64,000 nt of DNA, from the NCBI GenBank assembly GCA_001574975.1, contig KQ965771.1, positions 62,001-126,000 of the forward strand, given 5' to 3'. Positions 46,100 through 56,594 of this stretch are shown here, piece after piece. Under the pieces are notes generated by a model. That model made no database searches, was not told the DNA's origin, and saw only the letters and a program-made list of their open reading frames with translations. Numbering within the stretch: position 1 is the first letter of the stretch; each line of letters begins with the position of its first letter. The position numbers and the translations under genes were made by a program. The DNA comes from Gonapodya prolifera JEL478 (lineage: Eukaryota; Monoblepharomycota; Monoblepharidomycetes; Monoblepharidales; Gonapodyaceae).

Positions 46100-46483
46100 G
46101 GTGACGGATTGGGCGATGGAGCAAGTGAGCAGTGGCTAGAAAGAAGTACGAGCGTGTGCGTGAACCATCGGGGTTAGTGGAACGTAGCAAGGCTTTGAGT
46201 GGGTTTCTCAATTGAGCGTGTCAAAATACACCCTTCCGTCAGTCTCAAATGAGAAATCCTGGCTAGCGTGTCAGTTATGTTCACATACCAAGCTCAATTT
46301 CAAATGAGAAATGGAGGGTGAGGTTCAGGGTCAACCAAAAGGGAGTGACAAAACGGTACCTTTTGAGGGTATGTTCAAATCAATGGTCACTCGTAGATTC
46401 AAATGAGAAATGCAAGCTAGAATTCAAATGATCAATATACATGTGCGACTATATACAGTATGGTTCAAGACAAATTACCCCCT
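46100..46483. repeat. Spacer with a four-times repeated 13-base motif
   Basis: TCAAATGAGAAAT occurs exactly at 46245-46257, 46300-46312 and 46399-46411, and as a two-base variant TCAAATGATCAAT at 46424-46436. Two copies lie beside GGCTAGC or AAGCTAG. The spacer holds the upstream region of the MFSD1-like gene and the 3' flank of Mrt4. The motif could be a transcription-factor site cluster or a relic of a short tandem array. Confidence 0.55.
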
Positions 46484-47762
46484 TCAAGTCTCTACACAAT
46501 CCTCCACTCGCCCAGTATCCTTTGCCCAGTAACACACAGGCCTAATCTTAAACTCTGCCTCCTCGAGCCACATCTGCTGCAACACCTGAGCCGCCTCTGG
46601 TGTTACGGGCTGGCCCTCTTGACACACCTCGTAGTCCCTATCAAGGACAACCTGCCCATTGACGAGGCGGGTCGGCATGCCGAGTTTGCGTAGGTGTGCT
46701 TCGAGGGTGGATGGGAGCGGGAGCGACATGGGCCCGCGCAAGAGTGGGCCAGCGGGTAGGACGACGGTGCGTGGGGCGGTGGTTGGGGAGCGCAGGTAGT
46801 CGCGGCGGGTGAAGGAGGAGAAGTAGGATGTGACTTGGTCAACGGGTTCGTTCGTGAAGAGGAGCCCGACGTTGCCTTGCAGGCGCTGTTTGGGATTTCA
46901 TCGGGAAAGTCAGTTTCGAGTTCTTGTGATTCCGCGAAACAAAACTGGACAAAGAATTCCAAATGTGAATCCCTTTCCATGACAAATGTTGCAACGCCCA
47001 GGTAAGCACCTCTCATAACAAAGTTCGTGGCGCTGTTTATGGCATTGGCGACCCCCGCGCTTGATGAAGTGTAGAGCGCATGTGGGAGTCCCGGTTTGAT
47101 ATTCACAACGGGAACGCGAGATGCGTCATGGTCTTGCGACCTGTCAGCCTCGAATCTGTGTTGTGGTCTCGCGCAAGGCGTGATGTTGTCCTGATGGACC
47201 GAACTTCTCCTTTCGCCTCGCCCCCACCACCCCCGACGAAGTAGAAACCCACCTTCGCGATTTCGTGTACGTTTTCGGCATGTTCGGATTCAGGAGACTC
47301 GCCGAGGGCCTTTGCCATCACGCGATTTCGTCCCCAAAAGAATCTTTTCGAGTGGAAAGAGAAAATGATGACATGTTCAAAAGCCGCCCCACGTTGGTAT
47401 GCTCACCGTCCTTTGCTCTTCCAGTCGGCACGAACGTCTTTGAGATACGAGTTTCGCATGTTATCGACCGCGTAGATCCATAGGAAGGTGTGCGCGTCGA
47501 GGTTCTGCTGAATCTGGGAGCGAAGAAATCCATCAACATGGGAAGAGGAACGGCATCGTGAGTAGAGGGATGCCCACCTTTTCAACGAGCTGCTCCTTCG
47601 CTTCTCGGGTCACTCGCTTGTCTGTCTTTGTGAGACGGACTGGATGTGCGGAAGACGAGGCACCAGGCGATAGTACGAGGGGAGTCAGCGATTGACGTGA
47701 CAGTGAGCAGGGGGATGTTGTATGCGGACCTCACCAATCTTCTGGCGCTTCGATTTGGGCAT
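46484..47762 (-). CDS. MRT4: Mrt4, uL10-like ribosome assembly factor
   Basis: Five exons, all in phase. Exon 1 is 47735-47762 (MPKSKRQKI). Then come LTKTDKRVTREAKEQLVEK, QQNLDAHTFLWIYAVDNMRN with SYLKDVRADWKSKGR, FFWGRNRVMAKALGES with HAENVHEIAK, and a last exon 46484-46884 reading RLQGNVGLLFTNEPVDQVTS and EAHLRKLGMPTRLVNGQVVL. These follow the Mrt4 pattern, including the FFGKNKVM and GNVGLLFT blocks. Mrt4 occupies the P0 stalk site on pre-60S particles in the nucleolus before uL10 replaces it. One intron (46885-47252, 368 bases) is several times longer than the others and contains an open frame of no evident meaning. The C-terminal tail past FKIRPVCYW is short, as expected. Confidence 0.9.
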
Positions 47763-47972
47763 GTCTTTGGGTTTGAGTGTTGTAAGGAGAAATCCAGCCT
47801 TTTGTCTTCCTTGCGTGGTCCGTGCAGAGACAAATTGCTTGTATGGTTACCGTAAAAATCTCATCAAACTCTTATAACAAAATGAAGCGTTTAAAATTTT
47901 TAGAACTGCATCGGTTCCACAATGCCTTCTTCCGGGGAAAGACGTCACAAACAACTTGAGATGAACCCCGAG

Positions 47973-49102
47973 CTAACTCCCGGCACTTCCTCCCAATCTT
48001 CCACTCCCTCCCGCAAGTGCCACTGTGTCCAAACCAAGTTCATGATGCCCTGAAGCCGGTTGTTGCTCAACAAGTACTGATAAGACCTCTTTCAGATCTC
48101 TCTGAACAACGTCCACTGAGCCTGGAAAGATGGAAGGGCAAGAAAAGCAAGCAACACCGACAATCCTGCAGTCCAGTCCGATACAGCCCGCGGAGGTACC
48201 AACCACGTCTCTCACAATTCGAGACGAGGGTGGTGGTGACGACAGGGATTGGAATTCCGTGTATTGTGGGCGAGATTCGAGCCGGATTTTCGTTGGTGTG
48301 AGGAAAAGAGAGCCAGATTGGTGGGAGTTGTTTGAGTTGCCACCGTGTGTAGAGACATGAGACATTGGGAAGTGGCCTGCAGCTTGTGTTGTAATGTGGA
48401 AACCCTACAATCAATCTATTACTGATTTCGTCAGAGTCCTGAGCCTCATAGTCCCCGATCGCGAACATCATCCAACTGGCGCTGGTGGGTGGGCAGACGA
48501 TGGGTTGGGGTGGAGGTGCTTGAGAGCGGAGGGTGTTGTTCTCGTTTCGAATGGAAGCATTCTCAGTACGAAGTGAAGTGACTTCTTGGTGCAGCGAGGT
48601 GTTCTCCTGTCGGATCAAGTTCATGTCTTGCCGAAGAGCCAATTTTTCTGGTTCAAGGGTGGATATAAGTGTTTGGAGAGTGGAGATCTCCTACCAGAGA
48701 GTGGAAACCTCTCCCCGGAGTGAGGAGTTCTCCATGTCAACCTCCAATAGCCGGGCTTGCAGCGCCGCAATATCGTGCTCCGCTTCTGCGAGTTTCCTTA
48801 GGACAGACAAGATTTGATCAACGAGGAAGAACAACAACGGGCTGGGGACGGGGCGGAAATATCACAGTCACCTCTCTGCAACCCTCACCTTTTCTTCAGC
48901 TGCCACTGCACGTGCATTGGGCACTCAGATCCGCGGAGTACGCTCCTGCCCCTGCGCGGCGCGCGATATTTGAAAGTCCACCTCTGCGTTGATGCGACTC
49001 CAATGTCCGCAAGATATCCGGGTTCACATTCTGTCTCGCTGCGTCGAATTCAAAATTTGGGATGCTGGTACCGTAGGCGAGGATGTTCATTCTGCCCGAC
49101 AT
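47973..49102 (-). pseudogene. Coiled-coil protein gene, apparently interrupted
   Basis: It begins at 49102 (MSGRMNILAYGTSIPNFEFD, LRTLESHQRRGGLSNIARRA). After a probable intron (about 48870-48815) a leucine-zipper-like stretch follows: LAEAEHDIAALQARLLEVDM, then ENSSLRGEVSTLW, an in-frame TAG near 48690, and EISTLQTLISTLEPEKLALR, QENTSLHQEVTSLRTENASI. The heptad pattern is regular on both sides of the TAG, so the stop looks like a lesion rather than the real end. The 3' part (APPPQPIVCPPTSASWMMFA, then uncertain frames to 47973) is unresolved. Family unknown. Confidence 0.45.
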
Positions 49103-49242
49103 AAATCCCCGAAAACTCTGAATTCGGTATATTTGATAGAATAATGCTCAAGTCGTAGCCTTTTAACTTCAAATCAACCGGGAAAGTGGCCTTGAGGGGT
49201 CGAAATGGGTTGGCTTCCACCGTCCGCAACCTTCTCCCCTGA

Positions 49243-50520
49243 GTGACACCACCCCTCCCTGATTTTTTCACAAGTGGCGACATACTCCCTGAGACCCTGT
49301 GTGACCCTCTGAAGCCGTTCGGGTGGCTTGTTTTGGGCCCAGACTGGTTCGAAGGGAGGGACACAGGGGAGTACCTTCTCGTTCGCGGAAGGGTTAATCG
49401 CCACCTTCACTCCCTGTTGGCAACTCCCGGCTTTATCGCTCTCCGCGCCCTGCAACACTTCTCGGATTGCCATCGGGCAATCAACGAGGAGTGTAATCGG
49501 AATATCGCTGATATTAACGTCGTGGTGTCGCTCCTTCAATGCCTTCCCTCACCACAAAAGAAAACATCAACCAAAAGCCTCGTCTTCGCAGCCTCTCACG
49601 GCAACTGCGATCTCCTAGAACTCCTTCTCAGTTCCGGAACAGTGAGCCAGGGTGACCTCAACAACACGCTTTTCGTCGCGGTGAGAGAGGGGCATCTGGC
49701 GATCACGAAGCTTCTTCTCCACCACGGAGCTGATCCCAAAGGAGAGGATACGTTGTATATGACTTGCATGAGTGGAAACGTGAACGTTGTTCGAGCTCTA
49801 CTAGAGGCGGGTGCGGATCCCAATGAAAACGATGGCTGGTTTCTTGGGGAGATGGTGCCCGCATGCAGCGTGGAGGTGGTGCGACTTCTTTTGGACCACG
49901 GTGCTGATATCCACGCCCATAACGACGAAGCACTGGTCACTGCGTGCCAGTGCGGCATCTCCCCGGACAATGTGCGTCTTCTGTTAGAGAGGGGAGCGGA
50001 TGTGAATATCAGAGGATCTGGATCAGCTCTAACAACCGTCAGCAGGAATGGACATGCAGAAATTGCTCGCTTACTTCTGGACCGGGGTGCCAACGTGAAT
50101 GCCAACAATGACAGTGCACTCTTTGAAGCGTTTCGCTATGAGCGCTGGGTCCTGGGACTGATGCTGCTCGACGCCGGTGCAAATCCGCGGTCTCAAAGCT
50201 CCAACCCCGTTTGGAGAACAGCGGGGCACCGTCCTGACGTTAAGCAGCGGCTTCTCGCTTCCGGTGTCGAATTCAATAGTTCAACGCTGGCTGCGGCAGC
50301 ACGGTACGGACACGTGGCGACCTTGCGACTCCTTGTGGAACATCCGTCGGTGAAAGCGTATGATGATGACACCAAGGGGCAAATTTGGCTGAATACGTGT
50401 AGAGCCAACCAATTTGATGTTGCGGAGGTCCTGGCGGATGCAGGGTGGGGCGGCCCTCTTATTGCAGAGAGAAGACATTCGACAAAGCGGGCAACCACCG
50501 AATCTTCCGTTTTAACTTAG
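49243..50520 (+). CDS. Ankyrin-repeat protein, tandem copy 1
   Basis: An open frame of 425 codons; the true start is unclear, because conserved text begins only near 49385 (VNRHLHSLLATPGFIALRAL). From there about ten ankyrin repeats follow, for example SHGNCDLLELLLSSGTVSQG, EGHLAITKLLLHHGADPKGE, VNVVRALLEAGADPNENDGW, VEVVRLLLDHGADIHAHNDE and GHAEIARLLLDRGANVNANN. Copy 2 next door starts with an F-box-like segment (LLPPEIQGRISEFCHDCRLA) that copy 1 lacks in frame, so copy 1 is either 5'-truncated or has an unseen first exon. Likely a protein-interaction adaptor. Intronless within the ankyrin part. Confidence 0.78.
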   Translation: MTPPLPDFFTSGDILPETLCDPLKPFGWLVLGPDWFEGRDTGEYLLVRGRVNRHLHSLLATPGFIALRALQHFSDCHRAINEECNRNIADINVVVSLLQCLPSPQKKTSTKSLVFAASHGNCDLLELLLSSGTVSQGDLNNTLFVAVREGHLAITKLLLHHGADPKGEDTLYMTCMSGNVNVVRALLEAGADPNENDGWFLGEMVPACSVEVVRLLLDHGADIHAHNDEALVTACQCGISPDNVRLLLERGADVNIRGSGSALTTVSRNGHAEIARLLLDRGANVNANNDSALFEAFRYERWVLGLMLLDAGANPRSQSSNPVWRTAGHRPDVKQRLLASGVEFNSSTLAAAARYGHVATLRLLVEHPSVKAYDDDTKGQIWLNTCRANQFDVAEVLADAGWGGPLIAERRHSTKRATTESSVLT

Positions 50521-50625
50521 TGGAAACGAAAATTTACGAGATACAGTCAAATACAGTCAAATATGTGATTATATCTTTCGAATGGCGAACGGAAGTCGTG
50601 CCCGTACTTTGCTCACATCGTACCA

Positions 50626-51885
50626 ATGACGAACAGTTTTGGAACTTCCCACTTCCCCTTTCGCCTTCTCCCCCCCGAGATTCAAGGTCGCATTTCCGAA
50701 TTCTGCCATGATTGCCGGCTCGCGTTCCCCCTTCCCGCGCTCAATCGCCACCTTCACTCCCTGTTCGCAACGCCACGCTCCATCGCTCTCCGCGCCTTGC
50801 GACACTTCTCCGATTACCATCGCGCAATCGAGGAGGAGTGTAGTCGCGATAACACTGACCTCGAGGTCGTGGCGTCGCTTCTTAAATTCCTTGCACCACC
50901 CGCAAAACCATCGAAACTAAGTCTTGCCAACGCAGCCTTTAACGGCAACTGTGAGCTTCTAGAACTCCTTCTCGGCTTCGGAAGAGTAAGCCAGGATGAC
51001 CTCAACAACACGCTTTTCGTCGCGTCTATGGCTGGGCATCTGTCCGCGACGAAGCTTCTTCTGCACCACGGAGCTGACCCACGTGAAGGACAATATTCAG
51101 GATCGATGTCAACACTGGGCAATGCTTGCGTGGGTGGATACGTGGATGTTGCGCGAGCTCTGCTCGAGGCAGGTGCGGACGCGAATGAAAATGATGGCTG
51201 GTTTCTTGGGGACATGGTCGCCAAAGGCAACGTTGAGGTAGTGCGGCTCCTTTTGGATCACGGTGCTGATGTCCACGCCCATGGTGGAGAAGCACTGCTC
51301 GCTGCGTGCGAGGGGAACACCCCGGACATTGTTGGGCTTCTTTTGGACAGAGGAGCAGATGTGACTGTTGGGGGGACTGGGTTAGCTCTGACAACCGCCA
51401 GCGGGAATGGACACAAAGAAACAGCTCGACTACTTTTGGAACGGGGTGCCGACGTGAATGCGAACAATGACAGCGCACTCTTTGATGCGTTCGCCAGGGA
51501 GCACTGGGACCTCGGACTGATGTTGATGGACGCTGGAGCCAACCCACACTCTCAGACATGCGACGCCTTTTGGAGAACAGCGGCACATCGGCTTGACGTT
51601 ATTCGACGACTTCTCGCCTGTGGTGTCGATTTCAACAGTTGGGCGCTGGCAGATACTGCCCGTTACGGGCATGCAGAGACCTTGCGACTCCTTTTGGAAC
51701 ATCCTTCGGTCAAGAAATATGATGAGGACACCAAGGGGCTCATTTGGCTGAATACGTGTAAAGCCAACCAATTCGGTGCTGCAGAGGTCCTGGCGGATGA
51801 AGGGTGGGGTGGCCCTCGACGCATAGCAGAGCGCATGCTTGATGACATTCGAAAAAGCGGGCAACCACCGAATCCTCACTTTTGA
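50626..51885 (+). CDS. F-box-like/ankyrin-repeat protein, tandem copy 2
   Basis: A single open frame of 419 residues starting MTNSFGTSHFPFRLLPPEIQ. Residues 14-60 (LPPEIQGRISEFCHDCRLAF, LNRHLHSLFATPRSIALRAL) resemble a short F-box-like head. Ankyrin repeats run from about residue 95 to the end: ANAAFNGNCELLELLLGFGR, MAGHLSATKLLLHHGADP, YVDVARALLEAGADANEND, NVEVVRLLLDHGADVHAHGG, NGHKETARLLLERGADVNAN and GHAETLRLLLEHPSVKKYDE. Copy 1 ends about 105 bases upstream on the same strand, and identity is high through the last 300 codons, including the WLNTC.ANQF..AEVLAD.GW tail. F-box plus ankyrin would make it a candidate ubiquitin-ligase adaptor; that is inference. Confidence 0.85.
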   Translation: MTNSFGTSHFPFRLLPPEIQGRISEFCHDCRLAFPLPALNRHLHSLFATPRSIALRALRHFSDYHRAIEEECSRDNTDLEVVASLLKFLAPPAKPSKLSLANAAFNGNCELLELLLGFGRVSQDDLNNTLFVASMAGHLSATKLLLHHGADPREGQYSGSMSTLGNACVGGYVDVARALLEAGADANENDGWFLGDMVAKGNVEVVRLLLDHGADVHAHGGEALLAACEGNTPDIVGLLLDRGADVTVGGTGLALTTASGNGHKETARLLLERGADVNANNDSALFDAFAREHWDLGLMLMDAGANPHSQTCDAFWRTAAHRLDVIRRLLACGVDFNSWALADTARYGHAETLRLLLEHPSVKKYDEDTKGLIWLNTCKANQFGAAEVLADEGWGGPRRIAERMLDDIRKSGQPPNPHF

Positions 51886-52316
51886 AAGGTTATGTATGTA
51901 ATAAATTCAACGTCCGGCAGAATTTCACCACACATTGATCTTATCTTGAGGGTCGACCTGCGAATCACCGTGGTGCGCCCGATGACGATACAAACACACT
52001 TTAACGCGAGCACGAACAGTTCTCACCCTTCCCGCTCCGCGATGGCTGCTGCTCCGTGTGATGCGATGCTGTGGACGTGTCAAGAAGATGTCGAGCCCCG
52101 CTCCTTCCGAAGGGCACGTCTGGCAGCAGACTCACTTGCGTAGAGCGTGGCCGGACAGGCTGGTTGCGGTGGGGAGAGACGCGATGAGCGTTCGATCAAT
52201 GTGTCCTTTTTTTTGAGATAACTTAAAACGAATGAAGACAACTCATATGTCGGGGTCCTGTACTACTCTTCGGATCTCTATTCGGTTGACAAAAGAAACT
52301 GCCACTACCCAATAAC
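51886..52316. other. Intergenic, nothing recognised
   Basis: About 430 bases between the convergent ankyrin and zinc-finger genes. No repeat or RNA gene seen. Confidence 0.4.
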
Positions 52317-54137
52317 TTATTCCCCCGGTAAGCTCGGCGACACCACCACTGCCTGCAACCCTCTATACCAAACCACTCTCGCCCCAGACCTCTTCTTAAT
52401 CCACCCATCATCGTCAATAGCGCCGCTCTCCGCCCTAGTCCGTCTCGCCTTCACAATCACCTCCGACTGCTCCAGATGCGGCAGGGGTTTGCGAGTCTCC
52501 TTGCACTTGCACACGGCGCGGTGGGACTCCAGGTGGAGGAGGGAGGGAAGCATCATGCCGCACGATGGGCACGTGATCTCGCTGTGGATCCCGAGCGGGC
52601 GGAGTGGGAGTGGGAGTGGGAGGTAGGTGAGTCGGGAAGGTTGGGCTGCGCCCCGGTTTTGTGTTCTCGGACATGTGTCCGTGCCAGTGCTCGCGTGGGC
52701 GTCTCGAGGTCCCGAGAGTGATGTCACCACCTCGGTCGTCGCTTGTCGAGCAACATTGGCGGCCGTGGAGTCATCCTGGTCGCAAGAAGAACCAGACCCG
52801 TCCGTCCCATATATCCCGGGCGCACCAGCCGAGCTCCCACTCCTGCTCCTGTCGCCTCCTCCTCCGTCCTTCGTCCCATTACCATAAGCACCCTCCCCTT
52901 CATGCTCGCTCACTGCCTCTCCCGCAACATCCGTCACGTCCCTCTTCCCACAAAACGCGACCGTGGGCGGCAACCCCGGCACGCTCGGCTCGACACCCGT
53001 CACGGTCTGGAAGTCAGCGACGTGCGGGTAGAACCCGCAGTGGTGTTCCGTCAGCGTTTGGGCGGAAAGAAAGGAGGAGTAGCAGTAGTGGCAGTGGGAG
53101 CTGTAGAGAGAAGAGTGGGGGATGGGGTTGACGGTGAAGACACGGACTGAGTCTACGCGGTGTTGCTGTAGGGGAGTGGGGGGGGGGAGGNGGGGGTTGA
53201 ACGGTTTTGTAACCGGCCGAACCCATCCAGTCCGACACCACAGCCAAGAAATATACACACCTCCATATGGCAATACCACTCGCCTATCGTCAGCGCCACC
53301 TCCTCACTCTGCTCGTTCTCCCGCTCATCGTACTCCTCATCCACTCTTTTTCTCGTCTCCCTCCCCCCTGCCACGTTCTCCGCCATCCGAATCCTCTCGC
53401 ACGTCCAGCACGTCCTCGTCCTCAATGGACACTGCTCACCGGGACCCTTGCCGTTGAGGTGGCGCAGAAGCTCGGCATGGCTCTTGAAGGGGAAACATCG
53501 GGTCGTGAGGTAGGACGCCAGCTCGTCGGGAAGGTCCGGGTGGCCCTTGGGGCTGGAATACGGAGTGGGTTCGTCATCACTATCGTCATTTTGCGTGCCC
53601 ATGGAAATGAGCCGGGTGCTGGCACCGCGACCCGGTTCAGAAAGGATTACAGACACTCACTAAAGTCTCTGCACCTCCCTCCCGGCGATTTCCTTCAGCG
53701 ATAGGCACACATTGCCCGGCGTCCTAAGTTCGTCCGGGCACGAGGGGCAGTAGAACCGTTTTCTGTTTTGGCACACGTAGGACCTGATGGCAACGCAAAG
53801 GTAATTTTCACCAGTTTCGATACACCAGAGGCAAAAATGGAGCTAATAGCTTACAGATGCTCCTCCCACTCGGTCGCTGCCACTCTGGATCCGCAACTAC
53901 ACTTCGTCAGGACCATTTTGGACCGCTTTTCGACACCGAGGCCACCAGCAGACCCTACAGCAAAAAAACTTCTGTCAGATGCAGTTCGAAAACCACCCGG
54001 CAGGGCCACGAGCACTCACAGAGCTCGGAATCGACCCACTCGTCAGTGGCATCTGCTCCTGTCGTGGGAGTCCGGGCCGGGCGGGTGGTGGCCCCAAGCG
54101 AGGGCGGGATGTCGATGTGGAGTTGCAGGCCAAGCAT
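52317..54137 (-). CDS. Cys/His-rich zinc-finger protein
   Basis: A spliced gene starting at 54137 (MLGLQLHIDIPPSLGATTRP). Later exons read KMVLTKCSCGSRVAATEWEE, SYVCQNRKRFYCPSCPDELR, HPDLPDELASYLTTRCFPFK, SHAELLRHLNGKGPGEQCPL and RTRTCWTCERIRMAENV. After an intron (about 53150-53275, containing the N at 53191) come HCHYCYSSFLSAQTLTEHHC and, near the end, ITCPSCGMMLPSLLHLESHR. Repeated C-x2-C...H-x3-5-H/C pairs at about five places suggest several C2H2 or TRAF-type zinc fingers, separated by a Ser/Gly-rich acidic linker of about 100 residues. The family is not recognised; DNA, RNA or protein binding are all possible. Confidence 0.6.
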
Positions 54138-55439
54138 CCTTCGATCCTCGTTTTGTGTTGGGGAAGAGGAAAGAAGTCAAGAGGTCGGTGATCGGGCGTG
54201 GCTGTGGTCGAGCTTCCACCGTTTGTTCCTTTATTCTAACATGAGATTTTGGGTTTTGAGAAGACCAGTATCGCACAAGGACATAAACCTTGGCAACGCT
54301 GTAGCACTGCGCCGGTGCTTGCGTATACAGGTCGAAGGAAAGAAACAGAACTCTACATTTTGCCATTCTCCGGCATTACACAGCCGACTGAAAGAGGTGT
54401 CTTCGGTGGGATGTAAGAGATGATAAAGCCGTTACGGTGAGTTCAGAGGAATATGCAGTTTTTGCGGTGCAACTCAATTTATTACACTAGCGATGAGTGA
54501 AATACTCAAGCTCTGCTCCAGAAGTTACACGCGGTGATGGTTTGCTGACGGGGAATATGGGGGTGTCCAAAAGATGAGGACAGTGCCAAAAGGGAGACCG
54601 TGAAGACAAAGCGGGAATAGAGAGGATCGCAGGGAGGCGTGCGAGAATGCCCAATGAGACCCAGGACAATCCAAATTGATCGAACACTGAATGGTTCCGA
54701 GTCCTGAGTCAACCAGACTGTGCGATATTACAATCAACGTCCAGGATGTGCAGCATGAAGGGAGCCCAGGGTGGTGAGGTAAAATGTGTAAAAGAGCCAG
54801 CTCCCGAAAATTGAGAAAAAGGGTAAAAGTGACATCGAGTTCCCCCAGGAGAAGATTCAAAAGCGAAGAATACGGTGGTGCTGGGGGTGGAGAAACAAAA
54901 AAGGTCGCCCAAAATCCAGCCCGATGCAAGAAATGCAAGTGATAGTGTCCAAGGGGAGGTGGGGACAGAAGCAAAGAGGAGACCTGAAAGGAACGGGGAA
55001 GGAGGAGTGAGGAGGAGCGGGGGGATTGCGGTATTCAAGGTAGAACTTGAAGTGGATGGAGAGAAAAGGAGGCGTTCCAAAGAGGTGGGAGAGAGGTCGA
55101 TCGTGATGGTGCAAGCCGGAAGAAGGGACAGGAAAAGCCAGCCTGGGTGCAACAAGAGCGATGAGCATTCGGGAATCGATTATCAAAGTCTGTCCGGGAA
55201 CCCGCCTGATTGCATATGACTAGGACTTCACACCTGCTCCTGAAGCCAAAGCTCCTTGCACTCCTTTAGCGTCGGCCTCCCAATCCGCACGTGAGATACG
55301 AGAAAGTCCTTCCAACGCACCCATTCCACTTTTCCATTGCTTTTGGACCGGGGGCTGGGCCTTCCGGTTCTTGAATAGGAGGCGGTTTTCGTACACACTC
55401 TCGGCGCAGCGGTCCTAGGCGCTTTGTAACTCGGTGACA
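54138..55439. other. Non-coding or unrecognised stretch
   Basis: Long open frames occur on both strands (54709-55155 minus; 54875-55219 plus), but they mirror each other in a purine/pyrimidine-skewed region and show no family similarity. A minus-strand frame at 55228-55464 reads VEWVRWKDFLVSHVRIGRPT, which looks coding but is isolated. Nothing could be assigned. Confidence 0.3.
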
Positions 55440-56276
55440 TAGGATTCGGAAGGTCTGACGCCACAAACGGCCCGGACGCATTTCAAGAAACTCGTTGGCT
55501 ATTATGGAATCAGGAAGATGGAGGAGCCGGATGAGAACGGAAAGCTGTTGATGGCGAGGCCCGAGTTGGATAAGTTTCTGGAGGAATATTTGAAGAAGGT
55601 GAGGAGGCGATTATCTGTGAGGACTATTGGGGCGATGGTCAAGTACTGAAGTCAACAAAATTGTGGTGCCAGGAAAAAGCGTTCCAGGAACGTTCAAATG
55701 CTCCCCGTAGTGCAAAAAAGGTGCGTAGTGCCAAAGTTGGTGTCAGAAACAGTAAGTTGATATAATCTTCATGCGACCCCCCCAAACGTAAGCAACGCCC
55801 TCCGTCACAGCTGCTGATCGTATCAGTACCGTCAAATCGGTACCGGCCCGAGCTGTCGTTCCCACTGACCCCGAAGGAAATCCTTTTCGGGCTGATGATC
55901 CGACAGAAGAATTCAGCGACAGCGACGTCGAAGAAGCGAGCGACGATGAAGGCGAAAACGGTTCGGAGGTACTCATGCAAGTCTTGGCAGTCATGATGTT
56001 GATGATCATGACCACGACAAACGACCTGGATGGCTCGGTTGGGGAGCTCCACCTCTTAAGAAGGAGATGAAGCGGGAGAATGAGTGGAACCGTAAGCACC
56101 AAGAGAGGATGTGGGAGTTGTTGCAAAGTCGGGAAAGGAACCTCACTTACAGGGAGATTCAATTGGAGCAAAAAAAAAAAAGAGAATGTAGGATTTGCAA
56201 AAGGAACGCTTTAAGAGAGAGATGATGGCGGGAGCTGCGGCACCACGGTGGGCGGAAGGGCAAGGAGAGAAGGCCT
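55440..56276 (+). other. Remnant of an unrecognised charged-protein gene, perhaps transposon-derived
   Basis: Coding-like text appears in two pieces on the plus strand. Piece 1 (about 55450-55649) reads TPQTARTHFKKLVGYYGIRK, RPELDKFLEEYLKKVRRRLS and VRTIGAMVKY, then stops. Piece 2 (about 55810-56200) reads ARAVVPTDPEGNPFRADDPT, an acidic run SDSDVEEASDDEGENGSE, then after a one-base shift PPLKKEMKRENEWNRKHQER, LLQSRERNLTYREIQLEQKK. An acidic block followed by a Lys/Glu/Arg helix resembles the accessory proteins of some fungal DNA transposons, but no transposase, inverted repeats or target duplication was found. Confidence 0.3.
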
Positions 56277-56594
56277 AATTGCCTGATGTGTTAAGCGTTT
56301 GTGGAGTGTGCGAGCCACAATGCTCGAACAACTTTAAGAAAGGCATGCATTCGCAAACTTCGTCAAGAAGGCAGTAGCATTTACTCGCACAATGGTAACA
56401 AAAAACATTAAAAATAACTTGGGGACACAAAAAAAGGAAACGGTATAAAATACTGCATGCAAAAGAATACTGCTTTGTGTAAGACGTCATGGTGCCGTAG
56501 CCTCCTGAAGGCCAGAAAGATGATTGTGCGGAGTTGTCTGAAGCCGTTGTCACGCTTGCCAAAGCGACGAGACCTGCTGAAGGGAAGGCCGTTT

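Noticed and set aside
46461-46693. Plus-strand frame overlapping the Mrt4 3' end
   Set aside because: It is antisense to the clear Mrt4 last exon.
54709-55219. Opposing long open frames, one hydrophobic and one charged
   Set aside because: They mirror each other in a purine-skewed tract; neither has splice context or similarity.
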